Shown here: positions 1 through 5,461 of the stretch, in pieces
Numbering within the stretch: the stretch's first letter is position 1
How the letters are laid out: every line of letters begins with the position of its first letter
Translations under genes and position numbers: made by a program
The notes under the pieces: generated by a model
Seen by the model: the letters and a program-made list of their open reading frames with translations, nothing else
What the model was told of the DNA's origin: nothing
The model's database searches: none
Assembly (NCBI GenBank): GCA_025359355.1
Contig: JANYGR010000153.1
Coordinates: forward strand, 1-7,557
Direction of reading: 5' to 3'
Source of the DNA: Bacteroidota bacterium
Lineage (GTDB): Bacteria; Bacteroidota; Bacteroidia; B-17B0; Aurantibacillaceae
Length of the DNA stretch: 7,557 nucleotides

Positions 1-33
1 TTTTCCGTAATAAGCCAAACCAAAAATTACATT
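1..33 (-). pseudogene. purM: Continuation of the purM reading frame beyond the in-frame TGA
   Basis: Read on the minus strand in the same frame as the upstream purM segment, these 33 bases encode NVIFGLAYYGK with no shift of frame. This corresponds to the start of the stretch that links the two AIRS domains of PurM (E. coli DVLIALGSSG). The gene therefore continues outside the window, and the interruption is a single nonsense codon rather than a deletion or frameshift. Only the first residues past the stop are visible, so the state of the C-terminal domain is unknown. Confidence 0.7.
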
Positions 34-576
34 TCATGCTTGGATGTTATGATTAGAAACAACATCAGTTTTTTTCATACGACAAACAACTGTACTATCA
101 ACTATTAATGTGCGCACTAAGTCGCCCACATCTGCAGTTTCGCCACCTGTAGAGCGAATGTCAATACCGTTATCACGTAAATTTTGCAGCACTTCTTCGG
201 TGCCATTAATAATTGCCGAAATAACTTCTCCAGTAATTAAACCTTTATTGCGACCAATGGTTGATGATAATAAAATATGATTCGTAGCGCCAACGCAAAT
301 TAAATCATCAATATTCATAATCACTGCATCTTGCGCAATGCCTTTCCACACGCTTAAATCGCCTGTTTCTTTCCAATAAGTATAAGCTAAAGAAGATTTA
401 GTTCCAGCGCCATCTGCATGCATAATAATGCAATGCTCATCACTACCTGTTAAATAATCAGGAACAATTTTACAAAAGGCTTGAGGAAATAATCCTTTAT
501 CTATATTGGAAATCGCTTGATGCACATCTTCCTTAGAAGCAGAAACACCACGTAAATTATATTTTAAATCAGACAT
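34..576 (-). CDS. purM: Phosphoribosylformylglycinamidine cyclo-ligase (AIR synthase, PurM), N-terminal half, ended by an in-frame TGA (candidate pseudogene)
   Basis: PurM is the cytosolic enzyme that closes the imidazole ring of AIR from FGAM using ATP, the fifth step of purine synthesis. The 180 residues match the start of the Bacteroidota form of the family: NLRGVSASKEDVH near the N-terminus, DGAGTK at 55-60 (E. coli DGVGTK), the MNxDDL-type segment with CVGA at 87-97, and GGETADV at 144-150. These belong to the AIRS N-terminal ATP-binding domain. The family is normally about 345-395 residues with a second AIRS_C domain, so about half is missing. The frame does not run out: after the TGA at 34-36 it continues to the window edge as NVIFGLAYYGK, which aligns to the conserved G-(D/N)-V-I-x-G-L-x-x-x-G segment. 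The stop sits exactly where a glycine is expected, one base away from GGA. The ATG at 574-576 gives the expected family N-terminus, and no Shine-Dalgarno is visible. Identity is very likely. Whether the stop is a real mutation or a sequence error cannot be decided here. Confidence 0.9.
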   Translation of the reverse strand: MSDLKYNLRGVSASKEDVHQAISNIDKGLFPQAFCKIVPDYLTGSDEHCIIMHADGAGTKSSLAYTYWKETGDLSVWKGIAQDAVIMNIDDLICVGATNHILLSSTIGRNKGLITGEVISAIINGTEEVLQNLRDNGIDIRSTGGETADVGDLVRTLIVDSTVVCRMKKTDVVSNHNIQA

Positions 577-596
577 GAGCGTATTGTATTAAGCTG

Positions 597-604
597 TAAA
601 TATA
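597..604 (-). promoter_or_regulatory. Possible Bacteroidota -7 element for purM (TATATTTA)
   Basis: TATATTTA on the minus strand matches the Bacteroidota -7 consensus TAnnTTTG at all but the last fixed base. It lies 20 bases upstream of the purM ATG, which would give a short leader. A TTTTAC at about 622-627 lies at a plausible distance for the -33 element but does not contain the usual TTG. In AT-rich DNA such a match can arise by chance, so this is only a candidate. Confidence 0.28.
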
Positions 605-742
605 AGGCTGAATTTCCGATTGTAAAAGCCTTATTTTGCCTATGATATTAACGAAAACGGCTGTTGGGTTGGTTATAATAGAAACAAAAGTTCTATGTTT
701 CGAGATTACCATTAGTAAATAACGTGTACAACCTCTGGCAAC

Positions 743-771
743 TTTTGAGGTCACAAATTGTGACCTCAAAA
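743..771. repeat. Perfect 14+14 base inverted repeat around a single A; candidate terminator or operator
   Basis: Arms TTTTGAGGTCACAA (743-756) and TTGTGACCTCAAAA (758-771) are exact reverse complements separated by one A. As RNA, the outer bases would form a strong stem with the AT-rich centre opening into the loop. The site lies 97 bases downstream of the TPR stop codon and 166 bases upstream of the purM start, both read on the minus strand. It could end the TPR transcript, but the minus-strand tail after the stem (GTTGCC) is not a U run, so it is not a textbook intrinsic terminator. The plus-strand tail is richer in T. Its perfection also fits a binding site for a dimeric regulator. The function is unresolved. 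Confidence 0.55.
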
Positions 772-868
772 TTTCAAATATTTATTACTGAAATGATTGA
801 ATTAATTGTTTATCTACTAAACGTTAATTTAGTTTCTTATCGGTGATAATACCAACAACTTAAAAATG

Positions 869-1492
869 TTATAACCCATTTTTTTTCTTCTGAATTACTT
901 CATTTAGTGCGTCTTGACAGTCTTTGAAGTCAGGGTGTATTTCGAGTTGTTTTTTATATGTTTTAATAGCAGCATCATATTGTTTTGCTTTTTCTTGTAG
1001 TATACCAAGACTAAATAAGTAATTGTTATCTAAATATGCAGCTGTATATAAATCTTTTTGTGCCTTGTCGTCAATATTTAATAAATTATATGTCCAACCT
1101 CTACTTGCATAAGCTTTGGCATTTAAATTTTTAAAATATATTGCAAGAGTGTAGTAATATATAGCGGAGTCATATTTTTCTTGCGTATTATACACTTGTC
1201 CAATATCTATATAAGTGTAGCCTTTATCTTTTGGATTTCTTTTGATTTCATCTAAGCATAGGTCTATTGTTTTATTGTATTCTTTTTGATTAATAAACTC
1301 TTCATATTTACTACTATATAATCGCCTTAAATTATAATTTTCAAGTTGACTTTTTGATTCTTCATCCCACTTTATTTGACTTGTATGAGCATTTGATAAG
1401 ATTGATGCAATTCGAATTTTATTTATTGTCCAAATAGCAAAAAGTATTGCACCTACTATTAATACTGCCCAAAATAAAATGTTTTTCTTCAT
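869..1492 (-). CDS. Membrane-anchored tetratricopeptide-repeat (TPR) protein, function unknown
   Basis: This 207-residue protein starts MKKNILFWAVLIVGAILFAI, a short positive N-terminus followed by one hydrophobic helix at about residues 5-24. That fits a single-pass inner-membrane anchor or an uncleaved signal; no lipobox cysteine is present. After a charged linker come about four helix-pair repeats of TPR type: roughly 63-88 (FINQKEYNKTIDLCLDEI), 92-124 (IDIGQVYNTQEKYDSAIYYY), 126-157 (AYASRGWTYNLLNIDDKAQK) and 158-190 (LGILQEKAKQYDAAIKTYKK, ending HPDF). The G/A and Y positions at repeat spacing are typical of TPRs, which act as protein-protein docking surfaces. The TPR part probably faces the periplasm, but topology is inferred. 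The ATG at 1490-1492 is the natural start; no Shine-Dalgarno is visible. The gene lies 90 bases downstream of dxs behind a strong terminator, so it probably has its own promoter, though I found no clear one. It looks more AT-rich than dxs. No specific role can be assigned. Confidence 0.82.
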   Translation of the reverse strand: MKKNILFWAVLIVGAILFAIWTINKIRIASILSNAHTSQIKWDEESKSQLENYNLRRLYSSKYEEFINQKEYNKTIDLCLDEIKRNPKDKGYTYIDIGQVYNTQEKYDSAIYYYTLAIYFKNLNAKAYASRGWTYNLLNIDDKAQKDLYTAAYLDNNYLFSLGILQEKAKQYDAAIKTYKKQLEIHPDFKDCQDALNEVIQKKKNGL

Positions 1493-1533
1493 GTATTTTT
1501 TAATGACTAATTATTAAATTGAGGAATATAAAT

Positions 1534-1571
1534 AAAACACCTGTTAGGTTTTAAAACTTAACTGGTGCTTT
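1534..1571 (-). terminator. Rho-independent terminator of dxs
   Basis: Read on the minus strand just after the dxs stop codon, the arm AAAGCACCAGTTA (1571-1559) pairs with TAACAGGTGTTTT (1546-1534), with one A-A mismatch and one G-T pair. The inner segment contains the self-complementary GTTTTAAAAC, which extends the stem. The hairpin is followed by a T-rich stretch (TTTATTTATATT). It begins 12 bases after the dxs stop, the normal place for an intrinsic terminator. On the plus strand the stem is also followed by a T run (1575-1581), so the structure could work in both directions. Confidence 0.75.
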
Positions 1572-1582
1572 CAATTTTTTTA

Positions 1583-3532
1583 CTAACCTACTTTTACTTC
1601 CTTTTTTTCTTTCAGAAGTTCCAACACTTCGGCAGCAATTTGTTCGGGAGAAAAACCACACTCTGTATATAATTCGTTTGGTTCGCCATGCTCTATAAAT
1701 TTATCAGGCATTCCCAAACGCTTTACCTGAGCGGTATAACCGTGATCCGACATGAATTCTAAAATAGCAGAACCTACACCGCCAACGATGGTTCCATCTT
1801 CGATGGTAATTATTTTTTTATAACGTGTAAATACTTCATGCAACATCGCTTCATCCAAAGGTTTTGCAAAACGTAAATCGTAATGCGCTGGCGAAACACC
1901 ATCTTTTTCTAAAGCCTTAATAGCTGTAGCTGCAAAGTTTCCAGGATGCCCTAACGATAAAATAGCAATATCTTTTCCGTCTTTCAATTTACGACCAGTA
2001 CCAATTTCTATTTTTTTGAAAGGTGTTTTCCAATCTACCATCACGCCATTTCCTCGCGGATAGCGAATACTGAACGGCGCTTGTATTTCATCTAACTGTG
2101 CGGTGTACATCAAATTACGTAACTCTTCTTCATTCATGGGCGCACTCACAATCATATTGGGTATGCAACGGAAATAAGCAATGTCAAACGCGCCATGATG
2201 TGTTGGTCCGTCAGCGCCTGCAATACCGCCTCTATCCAAACAAAGCACTACTTTTAAATTTTGTAAAGCAACATCATGTACCACTTGATCGTAGGCGCGT
2301 TGCATAAATGATGAGTAGATGTTGCAATAAGGAATCATGCCCTGCGTGGCTAATCCTGCACTAAATGTTACAGCATGCTGTTCGGCAATACCCACGTCAA
2401 ATGCTCTATCTGGCATCGCTTTCATCATAATGTTTAATGAGCAACCACTTGGCATAGCAGGTGTAATGCCCATTATTTTTTTATTTTGTTCAGCTAATTC
2501 TACAATGGTGTGTCCAAATACATCTTGGTATTTAGGCGGTTGTGGCTCTTTCGGAACGATCTTAATAATTTCGCCAGTATCTTTATTAAACAATCCTGGT
2601 GCATGCCAAGTTGTTTCATTTCCTTCTTCCGAGAACTTATAACCTTTTCCTTTTTTAGTTAAAACGTGTAATATTTTTGGTCCAGGAATGTCTTTTAAAT
2701 CAGACATTATTTTAGTTAATCGAACGACGTCATGCCCGTCAATTGGCCCAAAATAACGGAACTTCAACGATTCAAATAGATTGCTTTGTTTTAATAACGA
2801 CGTTTTTACAGCGTTTTCGAGCTTACTAGCAATCTCTTGTGCGTTAGGTCCGAACTTGCTGATTTTCCCTAGTAAGTCCCAAACTTTATCTTTTGTTTTA
2901 TTGTATGTGTGCGACGTTGTAATGTCTGTTAAATAATCACGTAAAGCCCCAACGTTAGGATCGATGCTCATGCAATTATCATTTAACACTACTAATAAAT
3001 TACTATTGGTAATGCCCGCATGGTTTAAGGCTTCAAACGCTTGACCAGCCGTCATAGAGCCATCACCAATAACTGCTATATGTTGTTTATCTTTTAATCC
3101 TAAATATTGACTTGCAACAGCCATACCTAAAGCGCCACCAATGGATGTAGATGAATGCCCTACGCCAAAAGTATCATATTCGCTTTCCGAACGTTTAGGG
3201 AATCCGCTGATTCCTTTGTAAATTCGGTTTGTATGAAACACATCTCTGCGTCCAGTTATAATTTTATGCCCATAAGCTTGGTGACCTACGTCCCACACTA
3301 ATTGATCGTATGGTGTGTTAAACACATAATGCAAAGCCGTTGTTAACTCGACTACACCCAAAGACGCACCAAAATGCCCGCCTTTAACTGATACAACATC
3401 AATGATGAACTGACGCAACTCTGCACAGAATTGTTCTAATTCGTCTTCTTTTAATTTTTTTAAATCTGCTGGCGAATTAACTTTTGCCAACAAATTACCA
3501 GGAATAATCCCTGAACCTTTTACAATTTCCAT
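1583..3532 (-). CDS. dxs: 1-deoxy-D-xylulose-5-phosphate synthase (DXS)
   Basis: DXS is a cytosolic thiamine-diphosphate enzyme that condenses pyruvate with glyceraldehyde 3-phosphate to make DXP, the entry step of the MEP pathway to isoprenoids; DXP is also used for thiamine and pyridoxal synthesis. The protein has 649 residues against the usual 620-650 and appears complete. Visible landmarks in order are KGGHFGASLGVVELT at 50-64 with the catalytic histidine at 53, WDVGHQAYGHK at 80-90, the thiamine-diphosphate motif starting GDGS at 156 and running to LNDN at 183-186, and FGPIDGHD at 261-268. These are followed by the pyrimidine-binding region GIAEQHAVTF at 381-390 with the catalytic glutamate at 384, DRGGIAGADGPTHHG at 433-447, and SIRYPRGNG at 488-496 for phosphate binding. 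The C-terminal transketolase-type domain starts near 510. The ATG at 3530-3532 is only a few bases from a consensus -7 box, so the transcript may be leaderless. A terminator lies just downstream, which suggests a single-gene unit. Nothing in the protein looks damaged. Confidence 0.98.
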   Translation of the reverse strand: MEIVKGSGIIPGNLLAKVNSPADLKKLKEDELEQFCAELRQFIIDVVSVKGGHFGASLGVVELTTALHYVFNTPYDQLVWDVGHQAYGHKIITGRRDVFHTNRIYKGISGFPKRSESEYDTFGVGHSSTSIGGALGMAVASQYLGLKDKQHIAVIGDGSMTAGQAFEALNHAGITNSNLLVVLNDNCMSIDPNVGALRDYLTDITTSHTYNKTKDKVWDLLGKISKFGPNAQEIASKLENAVKTSLLKQSNLFESLKFRYFGPIDGHDVVRLTKIMSDLKDIPGPKILHVLTKKGKGYKFSEEGNETTWHAPGLFNKDTGEIIKIVPKEPQPPKYQDVFGHTIVELAEQNKKIMGITPAMPSGCSLNIMMKAMPDRAFDVGIAEQHAVTFSAGLATQGMIPYCNIYSSFMQRAYDQVVHDVALQNLKVVLCLDRGGIAGADGPTHHGAFDIAYFRCIPNMIVSAPMNEEELRNLMYTAQLDEIQAPFSIRYPRGNGVMVDWKTPFKKIEIGTGRKLKDGKDIAILSLGHPGNFAATAIKALEKDGVSPAHYDLRFAKPLDEAMLHEVFTRYKKIITIEDGTIVGGVGSAILEFMSDHGYTAQVKRLGMPDKFIEHGEPNELYTECGFSPEQIAAEVLELLKEKKEVKVG

Positions 3533-3537
3533 CCTTA

Positions 3538-3545
3538 CAAAGATA
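3538..3545 (-). promoter_or_regulatory. Consensus Bacteroidota -7 promoter element of dxs (TATCTTTG)
   Basis: TATCTTTG on the minus strand matches the Bacteroidota consensus TAnnTTTG at every fixed base. It ends only five bases before the dxs ATG. Since this element is normally centred near -7, transcription would start about two or three bases before the ATG, making the mRNA effectively leaderless. No good TTG -33 element is seen at 17-23 bases; a T-rich stretch near 3562-3569 is the nearest candidate. A small inverted repeat (AACGTG at 3567-3572, CACGTT at 3581-3586) lies where a regulator could act, but it may be chance. Confidence 0.5.
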
Positions 3546-3672
3546 AATTATTTTCTCACATCTAAAAACGTGGTTTTTAACACGTTATTGCCCACTTACC
3601 TGTTAATGTTCGTTAATAAAACAATGCAAAGAGATTTAAGTTTACGATTCTGATTTTCAACACTAATTGTTG

Positions 3673-3729
3673 TTTTAACACAGAGGTTTGGGGAGTGAGA
3701 GTTCATGTTTTTTTAACACAGAGGTTTGG
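3673..3729. repeat. Perfect 19-base direct repeat, two copies
   Basis: TTTTAACACAGAGGTTTGG occurs at 3673-3691 and again, identical, at 3711-3729, with 19 bases between copies. On the minus strand it reads CCAAACCTCTGTGTTAAAA. The bases after each copy are also loosely alike (GGAGTGAGAGT and AGAAATAGGAGT), which suggests duplication of a longer unit that has since diverged. An imperfect counterpart, CTCTGCGTTTAAA, lies at 3812-3824 in inverted orientation relative to the direct repeats and adjoins the helicase stop codon. Confidence 0.8.
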
Positions 3730-3759
3730 AGAAATAGGAGTCCACAGATTTTTTTCACA

Positions 3760-3824
3760 ACATAGTTACATAGGGTACATAGATTTAAAACGCGTAGACT
3801 TTCTATGAGCTCTCTGCGTTTAAA
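3760..3824. repeat. ACATAG triplet and nested inverted repeats downstream of the helicase gene
   Basis: ACATAG occurs three times, at 3760-3765, 3768-3773 and 3777-3782. CATAGA at 3778-3783 is an exact inverted match of TCTATG at 3802-3807, and TTTAAAACGC at 3784-3793 pairs with GCGTTTAAA at 3816-3824 with a one-base bulge. The second pair starts five bases after the helicase stop codon, so it could end that transcript on the minus strand, although no clean U tract follows the stem. The arrangement also fits the end of a degenerate inverted-repeat element. Confidence 0.5.
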
Positions 3825-3828
3825 GGTT

Positions 3829-5253
3829 CTAATCAAAGAAATCATCTGAGAAATTCATCAAATATACTTTTTCGGTTGCTCTTGTAAATGCAGTATAGAG
3901 CCAACGTATGTATTCGACATTCATCATTTCTGCTGTTAAATACCCTTGATCGATAAATACACATGGCCATTGTCCGCCCTGTGCTTTATGGCAGGTAACA
4001 GCATAATTAAATTTAACCTGCAACGCATTAAAATAAGGATTGTTGCGCAAGTATGATAATCGAAGTCCTTTGATGGGTTGATCAGCTACATCTTCCATCA
4101 CTCGTTCAAATAATTCTTTTTGCTGTTCTTTAGTTAAAGCTGAGGTATCTGTATTAATGGAATCTAATACCAAATTAAGGGTTACTTCCGGAGCATCAGG
4201 ATAATCGCATAATTGCACCACGCATTCTGCAAAATGAAAGCCATATAACTCTCTACGAGCTACAATTTTTTTAATCTGTAAACTATCGCCGTTGGCTATA
4301 AAACCAGCTTCTGTTTTTTCGTCGAGCCAAAAATAATTATTTTTAACCACCATCATTAAATCACCACCACACAAATCATCATCCATATAACGTATTCGAG
4401 CTCTAACAGCTTGATTAAATAAATTGGCTCTTTTATTACTACGTGTTACAACCAACACATCGTTATACCCATATTTGCTATAAGCACTGTTCATCGCATC
4501 TTCCAGATCATCACCACTCAAACGAATCACATCTGCATGCGTATGTAATTTTGGGAATTCGGAACTCACATTTGCAATACACTCACGTAAATGAGTCGCG
4601 TTTTTTAATATACCACTCGCGTCTTGTTGTCGTGCAACTTGTTTTAATTCAATAAATTTGATATTTAAATGATACGCCGCTTTTAAATAATCAATATTTA
4701 AGGCAGGACTATCACTACTGCCAACAGGTGGTAATTGAGCAGTATCACCCACTAAAATCAGTTTACAATTATCTCCAGAAAACACATATTCAAATAAGCT
4801 TTCTAAAAGTGAACCATACACCGAATCAGAGGTAGGATTATCTAAGCCTATCATCGATGCTTCATCTACAATAAAAATAGTGTTGCGATGTAAATTCTCT
4901 CCTAAGGAAAATGCAACGCCGCCATCGGCAGTAGGTATCTTACGAAATATTTTTTTATGAATTGTTTGTGCTGGTCGTTGCGAATAATTTGATAAAACCT
5001 TTGCAGCCCTTCCTGTAGGCGCTAATAGAGCGCTTCGCCATTTAAAGGATGGTAATGTTTTAGAAAGAGCGGCTACCATATTGGTTTTGCCAGTACCTGC
5101 ATATCCTTTGATAACCATGATTTCACGCTCCGATGAATTGGTAATGAATTCGGATAATAAGCTAATTAAATCTGATTGATCCGGTGTAGGAACAAAGCTC
5201 AAATAACTCAAAAAAATAGAGGTAAAAGATTGTTTATTGGAAGCTTGATTCAC
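3829..5253 (-). CDS. RecD-like ATP-dependent DNA helicase (superfamily 1, AAA_30/UvrD_C_2 type)
   Basis: This cytosolic SF1 motor protein resembles the short RecD-like helicases common in Bacteroidota, often annotated as AAA family ATPase or exodeoxyribonuclease V subunit; a role in DNA repair or recombination is inferred from the family. Counting from the GTG at 5251-5253 (474 residues), the motifs in order are a Q-motif-like PTPDQ at 22-26, Walker A GYAGTGKT at 50-57, LAPTGRAAK at 77-85, Walker B IVDEAS at 128-133, VGDTAQLPPV at 168-177, VTRSNKRANLFNQ at 269-281, TCHKAQGGQW at 420-429 and WLYTAFTRATEKVYL at 451-465. The motif set is complete, so it should be active. The frame stays open further upstream to a TTG at 5332-5334 (501 residues), but the extra 27 residues are hydrophobic and unlike this soluble family. 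There is no ATG in the frame before Walker A, so GTG is my preferred start. No RecB or RecC partner is nearby. Confidence 0.9.
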   Translation of the reverse strand: MNQASNKQSFTSIFLSYLSFVPTPDQSDLISLLSEFITNSSEREIMVIKGYAGTGKTNMVAALSKTLPSFKWRSALLAPTGRAAKVLSNYSQRPAQTIHKKIFRKIPTADGGVAFSLGENLHRNTIFIVDEASMIGLDNPTSDSVYGSLLESLFEYVFSGDNCKLILVGDTAQLPPVGSSDSPALNIDYLKAAYHLNIKFIELKQVARQQDASGILKNATHLRECIANVSSEFPKLHTHADVIRLSGDDLEDAMNSAYSKYGYNDVLVVTRSNKRANLFNQAVRARIRYMDDDLCGGDLMMVVKNNYFWLDEKTEAGFIANGDSLQIKKIVARRELYGFHFAECVVQLCDYPDAPEVTLNLVLDSINTDTSALTKEQQKELFERVMEDVADQPIKGLRLSYLRNNPYFNALQVKFNYAVTCHKAQGGQWPCVFIDQGYLTAEMMNVEYIRWLYTAFTRATEKVYLMNFSDDFFD

Positions 5254-5461
5254 GTGTAATTTTTTGGTTAAATTAGGTATTATCCTGACTATACTAAAAA
5301 ATAATATGACCAATTTCAGAAATGATAAAATCAACTCTATTATTTACTGTATTTAGAGAATTTTGAATTTATTTCTTATATCCCCTTAAACTACCGTTCA
5401 TATAAATTGTTATTTAACTAAACCATAAACAACCTATCTTTAAGCTTTAAATTTCTTTTGA
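5254..5461. other. Divergent intergenic region between the helicase and receptor genes
   Basis: About 208 AT-rich bases separate the GTG start of the helicase (minus) from the ATG of the outer-membrane receptor (plus), so both promoters should lie here. A candidate for the receptor is at 5435-5442. I found no convincing -7 element for the helicase. No gene, RNA or strong hairpin is visible. Confidence 0.5.
5435..5442 (+). promoter_or_regulatory. Possible -7 element of the outer-membrane receptor gene (TATCTTTA)
   Basis: TATCTTTA matches the Bacteroidota -7 consensus TAnnTTTG at all but the last fixed base, and it shares TATCTTT with the better-placed dxs element. It lies 19 bases upstream of the ATG at 5462. 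The nearest TTG that could serve as a -33 element is at 5407-5409, a spacer of 25 bases, which is somewhat long. No Shine-Dalgarno sequence is visible. Confidence 0.35.

Larger units (their letters stand above)
577..868. other. Intergenic region between purM and the TPR gene
   Basis: These 292 bases hold no gene that I can support. A 66-codon open frame on the minus strand (569-769) overlaps the purM start and encodes nothing recognisable. The notable content is the perfect palindrome at 743-771, a small AT-rich hairpin at 816-833 (arms ACTAAA and TTTAGT around a six-base loop) just past the TPR stop codon, and a candidate purM promoter at 597-604. Confidence 0.6.
3533..3828. other. Repeat-rich intergenic region between the helicase gene and dxs
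   Basis: This 296-base gap holds no supported gene. Next to dxs it has the -7 element (3538-3545) and a six-base inverted repeat (3567-3586). From about 3673 to 3824 it consists of short related repeats: a 19-base direct repeat, three ACATAG units and two nested inverted repeats. The composition and the CTCTGTGTTAAAA-type sequence differ from the flanking genes and look like an interspersed non-coding element rather than a promoter region. Confidence 0.6.

Noticed and set aside
34..36. TGA read as glycine through an alternative genetic code (as in Gracilibacteria/Absconditabacteria)
   Set aside because: The gene content is clearly Bacteroidota, glycine is encoded by normal GGN codons throughout, tryptophan by TGG, and I found no other in-frame TGA in the roughly 4.3 kb of TPR, helicase, dxs and receptor sequence.
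569..769. 66-codon minus-strand open frame overlapping the purM start
   Set aside because: It has no recognisable domain, runs through one arm of the palindrome, overlaps the start of a real gene and has no visible promoter or ribosome-binding site.
743..771. CRP/FNR-type operator at the palindrome
   Set aside because: The half-sites are in the wrong orientation: TCACA-n3-TGTGA is seen, whereas the CRP pattern is TGTGA-n6-TCACA.
2098..2642. Two plus-strand open frames (2098-2307 and 2337-2642) inside dxs
   Set aside because: They lie wholly within the conserved coding sequence of dxs on the other strand, and their translations look random and rich in Cys and His.
3673..3729. Two 19-base repeats with a 19-base spacer as a tiny CRISPR array
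   Set aside because: There are only two copies, the repeat and spacer are too short, the flanks of the repeats are themselves related, and no cas gene is present.
4443..4655. Plus-strand 70-codon open frame inside the helicase gene
   Set aside because: It is antisense to conserved helicase motifs, with a His- and Ser-rich nonsense translation.
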